From: Pseudomonadota bacterium
GTDB lineage: Bacteria > Pseudomonadota > Gammaproteobacteria > Steroidobacterales > Rariloculaceae
Assembly (NCBI GenBank): GCA_009843005.1
Contig: VYEH01000418.1
Coordinates: forward strand, 10,388-22,012
Direction of reading: 5' to 3'
Length of the DNA stretch: 11,625 nt
Both the position numbers and the translations under genes were made by a program. Under the pieces are notes generated by a model. It did no database searches, was not told where the DNA came from, and saw nothing but the letters and a program-made list of their open reading frames with translations. Below, in pieces: positions 5,614 through 11,625 of this stretch (position 1 is its first letter; the number at the start of each line of letters is the position of its first letter).

Positions 5614-6522
5614 TCAGTCGTTGCCGGCAGGAAGCGCGAGGTCGTTCCCGAGCAGTCCTTGCGCGGCGTAGCGGTTCAGCAGCCGGTCGTCGTGGGAAGG
5701 TACGAGCACCAGCCCCTGGTCTGCCAGGCTGTTCAGCCACACGAGCTGCGCCATCAACGCCTCCGGGTCCTCGCCGATGCGTTCAATGGTCTCCGCGGGA
5801 CGCAGCTTCAGTTCGGTTACGTTTTCCATCAGCCAGCCGACATCGCCGATGAACAGGTATTCCGTCCCCTCCGCCAGGCGGACGTACACCATCTGATGCC
5901 CCGGCGTATGGCCGGGGGCCTTGATCAGCACCACTCCGGGTGCTACCGGAAGGTACTGCCGATAGTCCACAACCCGGTAGTCGCGCGCCTGTTGTTCCGT
6001 GATCCCGATTTCCGGCAATTGCGGCGCCGTGATCAGCGTGTGGACCTGGGTTTCGGTCAGAATGGCCTTGGCCGCGATCGCGTCACGGTCGGGGCTGCGC
6101 AGGATGCCGGCGACGTGATCGCCGTGTTCGTGGGTGACGACGATCAAGTTGGCCGCCGACAGCGCGGCCTGAACCCTGTCGTTACGGTCCTGCCAGTAGG
6201 GCTCGTCGCGGCCGAATCCGTAGAAACGGTGGACGGCCTCGTCCATGCCCGCGTCTATCATCAGGCTCCCGTCGGGGTAGACGACCTGAAAGGCGGTCCG
6301 GGCCGAAACGAACGGCTCGTCCGATCCGCCCTCGATGACCGCCGCGTATGTGCGATGACTTTCGGCAAACTTGATGAAGTTGACGGACTCCGGCGGCGCC
6401 CCCGGCACATCGTCCGCCGCTTGGCGTACGCGGTCGAGGAGGTCATCCGGCCAGGCGGATTCCTGGCCGTTGAGAGGAGCCGCGATGATCGCCGCCAGGG
6501 CGGCCGTGGCCAGTTTATTCAT
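5614..6522 (-). CDS. Exported MBL-fold metallo-hydrolase
   Basis: This 302-aa protein begins with a signal peptide (MNKLATAALAAIIAAPLNGQ), so it should act in the periplasm or outside the cell. The metallo-beta-lactamase metal site is complete: HEHGDH at residues 131-136 (H131, H133, D135, H136), H205 in APGHTPGH, D227 in FIGDVGW, and H277 in PSHD. These would bind two metal ions, probably zinc. The substrate is unknown; the GHTPGH and PSHD motifs resemble the lactonase and hydrolase branches rather than classical antibiotic beta-lactamases. The open frame extends 46 codons upstream to 6660, but that part has no domain and overlaps the cytochrome gene, so the ATG at 6522 is chosen. It lies 85 bases after the cytochrome gene on the same strand and may share its transcript. 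Its 3' end faces the dioxygenase gene with 20 bases between the stops. Confidence 0.88.
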   Translation of the reverse strand: MNKLATAALAAIIAAPLNGQESAWPDDLLDRVRQAADDVPGAPPESVNFIKFAESHRTYAAVIEGGSDEPFVSARTAFQVVYPDGSLMIDAGMDEAVHRFYGFGRDEPYWQDRNDRVQAALSAANLIVVTHEHGDHVAGILRSPDRDAIAAKAILTETQVHTLITAPQLPEIGITEQQARDYRVVDYRQYLPVAPGVVLIKAPGHTPGHQMVYVRLAEGTEYLFIGDVGWLMENVTELKLRPAETIERIGEDPEALMAQLVWLNSLADQGLVLVPSHDDRLLNRYAAQGLLGNDLALPAGND

Positions 6523-6607
6523 CGAACGGGCGGGCTGATCCGTGCCGGCAGTTCTCGCATCGGGGACGCCGCGCTGGCGCGAAAGGCAAGATTGTGTATT
6601 TCGCCGT

Positions 6608-7117
6608 CTATGGCTGTACTTCGTCAAGCATGAAAGCCAGCGCTTCCAGTATCTCCTCATCGCTGAGGTCCGTTCGTCCGCCCTTGGGCGGCATGACGCC
6701 CAGTTCGCCCTGGTAGCCGTTGATCACCCGTTCACCAAGGATCTCCTGTCCCTGGGCGATTCGGGGCGCCCAGGCCTGCGCATCCCCGAACACCGGGGCG
6801 CCGCCGACACCGGGCGCGGCGTGGCAAAGGTAGCAGTTCTCGTTGTAAACCTGGGGCCCCGACATGGGCGCGCTCACGCTGTCTGCCACCGTATGCACGA
6901 CCGGCCGGACGCCAACGTCCGGATCGCCGATCAGCGCGACGCGGCCGATCGGGCGAATTCGCTCATCCGTGGCGCCGATGAAGTCGGGGTCGTCGAAACG
7001 CTCGGCGCCGGTGCCGGCCGAGAAGGCCTTCATGAAGACGATGCCGGCCAGCACGCCCACAAAGACGCCCAGGATCAGCATGAAACCGTCGTAATAGCGT
7101 TGATTCCTGGTTGACAA
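6608..7117 (-). CDS. Membrane-anchored c-type cytochrome (cytochrome c5-like)
   Basis: This 169-aa protein has an uncleaved N-terminal membrane helix at about residues 11-32, a linker of about 50 residues, and one class I cytochrome c domain at the C-terminus. The haem attachment site is CYLCH (C95, C98, H99). The likely axial methionine is M142 in GVMPPKGG, and ALAFMLD at the end fits the terminal helix. The layout resembles cytochrome c5 proteins, which carry electrons on the periplasmic side of the inner membrane. The start is TTG at 7117, supported by a GGGAG ribosome binding site (plus-strand CTCCC at 7124-7128) six bases upstream. No better ATG precedes the membrane helix. It lies 51 bases after yifB on the same strand, so it may be read through from ubiK-yifB. 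Confidence 0.9.
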   Translation of the reverse strand: MSTRNQRYYDGFMLILGVFVGVLAGIVFMKAFSAGTGAERFDDPDFIGATDERIRPIGRVALIGDPDVGVRPVVHTVADSVSAPMSGPQVYNENCYLCHAAPGVGGAPVFGDAQAWAPRIAQGQEILGERVINGYQGELGVMPPKGGRTDLSDEEILEALAFMLDEVQP

Positions 7118-7168
7118 GAACGGCTCCCGTGGCGCGGGCCGCAGAGTATAGCGACTCTCGTACCCTCA

Positions 7169-8668
7169 TCATAGCAGCCGGTCGAGGCACCGCAGATGGA
7201 TCGCTTCGGCCACGTGCTCAGGGGCCAGCGCCTCGGCGTCCGCCAGGTCCGCGACGGTGCGCGCGACCTTCAGGATACGGGTAACGGTCCGATTGCTGAG
7301 CTGCCAGCGGTCGGCGGCCTTCATCAGTACCCGGCGCGCTTGCGGGGTGAGAGCCGCGGTCCGCCATAGTTGCCGATTCGTCAGCCTCGCGTTCGGCGCG
7401 CCGCTGCGCTCCAGTTGCCGCTGAAGCGCGGCGGAGGCCTTCCGGGCAAGGGCCGCGCTCTCACCCTCGCCGAGGGGTTGGACGAGTTCCCCGAAGGGGA
7501 CGCGGGGTATTTCCACCTGAATGTCGAAGCGGTCCAGGATGGGGCCCGAAAGCCTCGAACGGTACCGGTCGAGGCGCGATTCCGAGCACCGGCAGCGATC
7601 GGTGCCGTCGCCCAGGTAGCCGCAGGGACAGGGGTTCATGGCCGCGACCAGTTGGAACTCGCACGGGTACTGGACGCGGTGATTGCTGCGCGCGATGCTC
7701 ACCGTGCCGTTCTCCAGCGGTTCGCGCATCGCTTCCAGCGCGCCGCGCGAGAATTCCGGCAGTTCGTCCAGGAACAGCACGCCGAGATGGGCTAGGGATA
7801 TTTCGCCCGGTTTCGGACGGATACCGCCGCCCACCAGCGCCGCCACGGTCGCCGTGTGGTGCGGATTGCGAAATGGCCGTTCGGCCCGAAGAATCGGCGC
7901 CAGCGGTTCGCCGGCGACGGAGGCGATGCTCGCCACGCAGAGCATATCGTCGGCCGCAAGGCGCGGAAGCAGTGTGATGAGCCGTTGGGCGAGCATGCTC
8001 TTGCCGCTGCCCGGTGGACCCAGCATGAGAAGATGGTGCGCACCGGCCGCAGCGATGAGCAGCGCGCGCTTACCTTCACCGTGTCCGCGCACTTCGGAGA
8101 GGTCCACGCCGAATGGCTGCGCTGGACTCGGCGCGGACGGCTTGAGCGTCTTGAGCAGAGCGTCTCCGTTGAGATGCCGCACCACCTCCATGAGATGCGT
8201 GGCGGGGTATACGCGGGCGTTCCTGACCAGCGCTGCCTCGGCCGCGTTGCCGGCCGGAAGGATCATCGCCCGGCCCGCGTCGCGGGCGGCCAGCACCGCC
8301 GGAAGCACGCCCAGCACCGGCCGCATCGCTCCGCTCAACCCCAGTTCGCCGATGAATTCGTACTCGTTCACCGGCCACTTCCACTTGTTTTCCACTTGCA
8401 GGACCCCCAGCGCGATGGGCAGGTCGAACCGGCCGCCTTCCTTGGGGATGTCCGCGGGTCCGAGGTGCACCGTGACCCGGCTCGGTGGTATGGGATGTCC
8501 GCAGGTCTGAAGCGCGGCGCGCACCCTGTCCCGGCTCTCCCGGACGGCAGCCGCCGGAAGACCCGCGATGGTGAAGGTGGGAAGTCCGCCCGAGACATGG
8601 ACCTCGACCAGGGTCCGATAGGCTTCCATGCCCATCTGGCCCCGGCTGTACAGGTGAACGAGACCCAC
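7169..8668 (-). CDS. comM: YifB/ComM family Mg-chelatase-like AAA+ ATPase
   Basis: This protein of about 499 aa has the three parts of the family: an N-terminal domain of Lon-protease-like fold (about residues 1-165), an AAA+ module, and a C-terminal Mg-chelatase-type domain ending in a helical bundle. Walker A is GPPGSGKS at residues 217-224 and Walker B is VLFLDE at 297-302. A Cys-rich insert (NPCPCGY to RCRC, C347, C349, C359, C361) may bind metal. ComM is a hexameric helicase that promotes branch migration when transformed DNA is integrated, shown in Vibrio and Acinetobacter; the gene is common even in non-competent species. The start chosen is GTG 8668, giving MGLVHLYSR, which aligns with the MSLSIVH start of E. 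coli YifB. An ATG at 8734 would add 22 unconserved residues. It lies downstream of ubiK, an arrangement also seen in Pseudomonas. Confidence 0.94.
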   Translation of the reverse strand: MGLVHLYSRGQMGMEAYRTLVEVHVSGGLPTFTIAGLPAAAVRESRDRVRAALQTCGHPIPPSRVTVHLGPADIPKEGGRFDLPIALGVLQVENKWKWPVNEYEFIGELGLSGAMRPVLGVLPAVLAARDAGRAMILPAGNAAEAALVRNARVYPATHLMEVVRHLNGDALLKTLKPSAPSPAQPFGVDLSEVRGHGEGKRALLIAAAGAHHLLMLGPPGSGKSMLAQRLITLLPRLAADDMLCVASIASVAGEPLAPILRAERPFRNPHHTATVAALVGGGIRPKPGEISLAHLGVLFLDELPEFSRGALEAMREPLENGTVSIARSNHRVQYPCEFQLVAAMNPCPCGYLGDGTDRCRCSESRLDRYRSRLSGPILDRFDIQVEIPRVPFGELVQPLGEGESAALARKASAALQRQLERSGAPNARLTNRQLWRTAALTPQARRVLMKAADRWQLSNRTVTRILKVARTVADLADAEALAPEHVAEAIHLRCLDRLL

Positions 8669-8735
8669 GGTCAGCGAACCTGGATGCTTTGTCGATGGAA
8701 CAGCCGTCTTCGGCGAGGCGATCTTGCGTCCCATG

Positions 8736-8755
8736 CCGCGGGAATTTCGCCGCGG
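8736..8755 (-). promoter_or_regulatory. GC-rich hairpin between ubiK and yifB
   Basis: CCGCGG occurs at 8736-8741 and 8750-8755 with eight bases between them, forming a perfect 6-bp stem in the ubiK-yifB transcript just after the ubiK stop. No T-tract follows, so it is not a clear intrinsic terminator. It would sit over any ribosome binding site for an ATG start at 8734, which favours the later GTG start of yifB. Confidence 0.3.
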
Positions 8756-8764
8756 ACGGCCAGG

Positions 8765-9022
8765 TCAGTCGGGTGCGCTCTCCTCCAATGCGGCCAGCCG
8801 GGCTTCGAGAGCCTCGAGTTTCTCGCGGGTCCTGGCAAGCACGGCCAGTTGAACATCGAATTCCTCACGAGTCACCAGGTCCATCCGGGCCAGTGCCGAT
8901 TGCAACATCGACTTGAAATTGCGTTCCATGTCCTCGCCCATGGACTTGATGTTGCCCGGCACCGAATCAGCCAGTTTGCGGGCCAGTTCATCCAGCTTCG
9001 GACCATTGAATCTCTCAGTCAT
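8765..9022 (-). CDS. ubiK: UbiK-like ubiquinone biosynthesis accessory factor (BMFP family)
   Basis: This 85-aa protein matches the YqiC/UbiK family. Residues 1-45 include the conserved LDELARKLADSVP and the amphipathic MERNFKSMLQSAL stretch, followed by LDLVTREEFDVQ-like residues (here MDLVTREEFDVQ). Residues 53-82 form the C-terminal coiled coil (VLARTREKLEALEARLAALE). In E. coli, UbiK binds UbiJ and lipids and helps aerobic coenzyme Q biosynthesis. The ATG at 9022 is preceded on its strand by CGGGA six bases upstream, and the frame's 19 upstream codons have no family match. It is divergent from hemX and is the first gene of the minus-strand run ubiK-yifB-cytochrome-hydrolase. Confidence in the family is high. 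Confidence 0.92.
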   Translation of the reverse strand: MTERFNGPKLDELARKLADSVPGNIKSMGEDMERNFKSMLQSALARMDLVTREEFDVQLAVLARTREKLEALEARLAALEESAPD

Positions 9023-9062
9023 TGCATTCCCGTATGGTTGTCGAACAGGCGTGCCCCTGGAA

Positions 9063-9104
9063 GGTGCATTTCTCGCCAATTCTCGTGGAAATGCGCCCTA
9101 TGAT
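9063..9104 (+). promoter_or_regulatory. Inverted repeat and -10-like box in the ubiK/hemX divergent region
   Basis: GGTGCATTTC at 9063-9072 pairs with GAAATGCGCC at 9088-9097 over ten bases with one G-T pair and a 15-base gap. The right arm ends one base before TATGAT at 9099-9104 (five of six -10 consensus bases), which would start transcription about 30 bases before the hemX ATG. No good -35 box is visible. A repeat over the -35 and spacer region would suit an operator for a dimeric regulator. This is inferred from position and symmetry only. Confidence 0.35.
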
Positions 9105-9142
9105 ACTCTCGCTTTCGTTGTTCAGCAGGTCGGTCGCGCGTC

Positions 9143-10255
9143 ATGAAGGACAAGGATTCAACAGAGCAAACCGCCGAAGTCGAGGCGCCGTCCCCGAAGC
9201 CGGCGGCGGAAACTCAGCCGGCGCCGGCCGCCCCGAAGCTGCGCGGCAGAAAGGGACTCTGGTTCACGCTTGTTCTGACCATGGGCGTCTCGCTCGCCGC
9301 CGCATCCGCGGCCGGCCTGTTGTGGTGGCAGCAGAGACAGTCCGAGGCGGCCATGGCTCAGGCTGACAGCGCGGCTGCCCTGTCGGCCGTGGAAATTCGC
9401 AGCGCTGTCGAGTCCCTGGAAGAGGACGTGGGCACACTGCAACGGTCGGACGCCGCCCAACTCGAAGCGTCGGGCCGATTCGGCGCCAATGTCGATGAAC
9501 TTTCGATCCGTTTTGAGGCGCTTCAGTCCCGTGTCGACGATTATCAGGGAATCTCTGGAGATGCCCGCCGCCGCTGGCTTTTGGCCGAGGCAGAGCACTA
9601 TCTGAGCTTAGGCAACGCGGAACTCTCCCTCGGCGGGCATTGGGAGACTGCGATCGTCGCGCTTGAACTGGCCGATGATGCGCTGAGGCAATTGGCCGAG
9701 CCGGCTTTCGCCGGGGTACGCCAACAGATTTCCGCAGACCTGCAGACCCTGCGAAGCGCCGACCTGGCCGATGTGGAAGGCCTGAGCTATACCCTCGGTC
9801 GTCTGGCCGCCCGGGTGGACGAATTACCCATGGGCCCCGCGACGCCCGCCAACCTGATTGCCGAACCCCAGGGTCTGGCGGATGTGGAATCGGGCTGGAA
9901 CAGGGTCTGGCTCAGTATCAAGGGCGCCATATCCGGAATGATCAGCGTGGAACGCAGCGGCGAATCGGAATCGCCTGCGCTGACCGCGCGTGAGCAATCA
10001 CTGATTCGCCGGCAACTTGAGCTGGAACTGGAAATGGCACGGCTGGGGCTGTTGCAGAACCGGACCGAAGTCTTCCGCAGCGGAGTGGAGACGGCCGTGG
10101 ACCTGTTGAGCCGGCACTTCGATGTTTCCGAGCAGGCGGTGCAGAGTGCCGTCACGCTCCTTGAGGACATGGCGCAACTGGAGATTGAGCCGGCACGCCC
10201 CGACATAAGTGGCTCGCTGAGCCTGTTGCGCGAACTGGCAGCCAGAGACGGCTGA
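9143..10255 (+). CDS. hemX: HemX family membrane protein
   Basis: This 370-aa protein matches proteobacterial HemX. A Pro/Ala/Glu-rich cytoplasmic N-terminus (residues 1-37) is followed by one membrane helix (about 38-62, LWFTLVLTMGVSLAAASAAG) and a large periplasmic helical region with coiled-coil character. Conserved family stretches include RRRWLLAEAEHYLSLGNAEL at about 142-161 and the EIEPARPDISGSLSLLREL tail. It is often annotated as uroporphyrinogen-III C-methyltransferase because of an old misassignment; no methyltransferase domain is present. Its role in haem synthesis is inferred from gene linkage rather than demonstrated chemistry. The usual upstream partners hemC and hemD are absent here; ubiK lies divergently upstream. 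The stop overlaps the hemY ATG by one base (TGATG), so the two are translationally coupled. Confidence 0.92.
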   Translation: MKDKDSTEQTAEVEAPSPKPAAETQPAPAAPKLRGRKGLWFTLVLTMGVSLAAASAAGLLWWQQRQSEAAMAQADSAAALSAVEIRSAVESLEEDVGTLQRSDAAQLEASGRFGANVDELSIRFEALQSRVDDYQGISGDARRRWLLAEAEHYLSLGNAELSLGGHWETAIVALELADDALRQLAEPAFAGVRQQISADLQTLRSADLADVEGLSYTLGRLAARVDELPMGPATPANLIAEPQGLADVESGWNRVWLSIKGAISGMISVERSGESESPALTAREQSLIRRQLELELEMARLGLLQNRTEVFRSGVETAVDLLSRHFDVSEQAVQSAVTLLEDMAQLEIEPARPDISGSLSLLRELAARDG

Positions 10256-11481
10256 TGCGCACCGGGCTCTGGGGCATCGCCGCCGTCTTCCTCGGCGCGT
10301 TTGCCGCACACTTCCTTCTCCGCGACCGCGGCTATGTACTGGTCAACTTTGTTGGCTATACCGTCGAAATGTCGGTACCGGTGTTGGTGCTGGTACTGGC
10401 CGGCGCGTACTTTGGCGTTCGCCTGATTCTGGCGGTGTGGCGGGCGCCGCGCCGGTTGGGCGAAGCCGTGGCGGAGCGCCGTCTCAGGCGCGCCGGGGAA
10501 AAGCTCACCCAGGGCCTGATTCACATGGCCGAGGGAGACTGGTCGAAGGGCGAGCGCCTGCTGGCGCGCAGCGTGAGGGGGACCGACTCGCCGCTCATCC
10601 ACTATCTCATGGCCGCGCGGGCGGCCCAGTTGCAGGGTTCCGACGAGCGCCGGGACGACTGGTTGAAGCTCGCTTACGAAGAACTTCCCGAAGCCGAAAC
10701 GGCCGTGCTGCTCACCCAGGCGGAACTGCAACTGGAGCACTCCGATTACGAGCGGGCGCTGGCGACATTGAACCGCATCCAGGAAGCGCACCCCGATCAC
10801 CCGGTCGCGCTGGCATTGTTGGCCAGGATCTACCATGCACTGGAGGATTGGGACCGGCTCCTGGCGCTGGGCCCGCAACTGGCGGACGCCCGGATGGATA
10901 CCGATGAGCTGGAGGGCATCGTCGCATCGGCGCTGGAAGCCAGCACTACCGGGGAAGGCATCACCCGCGTGGATGTGGACCGCCTCTGGGGCCGCCTGCC
11001 GGCGGCGTTGCGCAAGGCGCCGCGGCTGATCGCGCAGCAGGGGCTTGCACTCAACTCACTCGGACAGGGCGAGGAGGCGGAAAAGAAAATCCGCCTGGCG
11101 CTGAAGCGCGGTTGGGACGAGCATCTCGTGCTTGCATACGGGCGGGTGCGGGGCGCCAAGGCGGACAGGCAGTTGCGCCAGGCCGAGGAATGGCTCAAGG
11201 ACCGTCCGGAGGATGCGGCACTGCTGTTGACGGCTGCGCGCTTGTGCATGGTACTGGAGTTGTGGGGCAAGGCCCGCAGTTACCTCGAAACCAGTCTCGC
11301 TCTCGCGCCGCGGACCGACGCCTACGCGCTCTACGGTTGCTTGCTCGATCAATTCGGGGAAGCCGACAATGCGGCGCTGGCGTTTCGCTCGGGATTGAGC
11401 CTGGTGGTGGGAGCCGGTGACGATCTTCCGGCATTGGATTCTCCGGATGTGGTTGCGCAGGGCGGCCCGAAGAATCGTTAG
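10255..11481 (+). CDS. hemY: HemY family TPR membrane protein
   Basis: This 408-aa protein carries the HemY N-terminal domain: a membrane helix at residues 4-20, the RDRGYVLVNFVGYTVEMS stretch, and a second helix at about 38-62. After WRAPRR come the GLIHMAEGDWSKGERLLARS helices and TPR-like helical hairpins through the rest of the protein (for example AQLQLEHSDYERALATLNRI and ARIYHALEDWDRLLALGPQL). It should sit in the inner membrane with its TPR part exposed, probably as a scaffold. It is linked to HemX in most gammaproteobacteria and is unrelated to the protoporphyrinogen oxidase also called HemY in Bacillus. The ATG overlaps the hemX stop by one base. The C-terminal end (SPDVVAQGGPKNR) is short of any further domain, and the length is normal for the family. 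Confidence 0.93.
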   Translation: MRTGLWGIAAVFLGAFAAHFLLRDRGYVLVNFVGYTVEMSVPVLVLVLAGAYFGVRLILAVWRAPRRLGEAVAERRLRRAGEKLTQGLIHMAEGDWSKGERLLARSVRGTDSPLIHYLMAARAAQLQGSDERRDDWLKLAYEELPEAETAVLLTQAELQLEHSDYERALATLNRIQEAHPDHPVALALLARIYHALEDWDRLLALGPQLADARMDTDELEGIVASALEASTTGEGITRVDVDRLWGRLPAALRKAPRLIAQQGLALNSLGQGEEAEKKIRLALKRGWDEHLVLAYGRVRGAKADRQLRQAEEWLKDRPEDAALLLTAARLCMVLELWGKARSYLETSLALAPRTDAYALYGCLLDQFGEADNAALAFRSGLSLVVGAGDDLPALDSPDVVAQGGPKNR

Positions 11482-11547
11482 ACGGCGATATTAGTTTCTT
11501 CCGGCATCGCGTGGGCTGGCGCGGACAGAGCTTGCGCGCTCAACCTC

Positions 11548-11567
11548 GCTCGCCATCCCTGGCGAGC
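11548..11567. repeat. Palindrome with CCATCC core (first of two)
   Basis: GCTCGCC at 11548-11554 pairs perfectly with GGCGAGC at 11561-11567 around ATCCCT. It lies 66 bases after the hemY stop in non-coding DNA. It has no T-tract, but it could still act as a transcription end or RNA stabiliser for hemXY. The GCCATCC(C/A)TGGC core recurs in the second palindrome, which suggests a dispersed repeat family. Confidence 0.5.
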
Positions 11568-11577
11568 TCGGATCGGC

Positions 11578-11615
11578 GCGCGGCGCTCCTGGCCATCCAT
11601 GGCCCCGCGCCGCGC
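11578..11615. repeat. Large two-part palindrome with CCATCC core (second of two)
   Basis: GCGCGGCGC at 11578-11586 pairs perfectly with GCGCCGCGC at 11607-11615. Inside it, GGCCAT at 11591-11596 pairs with ATGGCC at 11599-11604. The result is a long GC-rich cruciform-capable element interrupted by small internal loops. It shares the CCATCC core with the palindrome 10 bases upstream. It resembles REP-type intergenic elements. The window ends 10 bases later, so more copies may follow. Confidence 0.55.
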
Positions 11616-11625
11616 ACACGACGCG

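Noticed and set aside
7856..9103. A plus-strand ORF of 415 codons opposite yifB and ubiK
   Set aside because: It is a shadow of two well-supported minus-strand genes and contains no recognisable motif.

Overview
The window looks like chromosomal DNA of a high-GC gammaproteobacterium, probably an uncultured or marine-type lineage. This is inferred from gene content: an EnvC-CtpA pair, a UbiK-YifB pair, a HemX-HemY pair, a DUF938 methyltransferase and a single-RRM RNA-binding protein. I see no insertion sequence, integrase, phage gene or CRISPR array.

Layout. (1) Positions 1-1890, plus strand: the 3' end of an envC-like murein hydrolase activator, then an S41 carboxy-terminal processing protease (CtpA type), both envelope and peptidoglycan functions. 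(2) Positions 1923-4058, plus strand, tightly packed: a selenoprotein W-like Rdx gene that has an in-frame UGA at its CxxU motif and a bacterial SECIS-like hairpin just downstream; a 66-aa glycine-rich membrane protein; a DUF938 methyltransferase; a GNAT acetyltransferase; and a four-helix membrane protein. (3) Positions 4059-4661: a good sigma70-type promoter, a leader of about 200 nt, an RRM RNA-binding protein and tRNA-Arg(CCG). (4) Positions 4706-5593: an intradiol ring-cleavage dioxygenase of hydroxyquinol 1,2-dioxygenase type. (5) Positions 5614-9022, minus strand: ubiK, yifB/comM, a membrane-anchored c-type cytochrome and an exported metallo-beta-lactamase-fold hydrolase, in that transcriptional order. 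(6) Positions 9143-11481, plus strand: hemX and hemY, overlapping by one base and divergent from ubiK. (7) Positions 11482-11625: non-coding DNA with two strong GC-rich palindromes that share a CCATCC core and look like dispersed intergenic repeats.

The most notable item is the selenoprotein. Standard gene calling reads the UGA at 1956-1958 as a stop and would leave either a headless ORF from 1995 or nothing. Reading through it restores a full Rdx domain. A perfect 7-bp stem then presents a GGUCU loop 21 nt after the UGA, the same loop sequence I recall for the E. coli fdhF SECIS. The reading frame also lacks any ATG, GTG or TTG start, and an ATT codon sits exactly where the initiator methionine would be expected.
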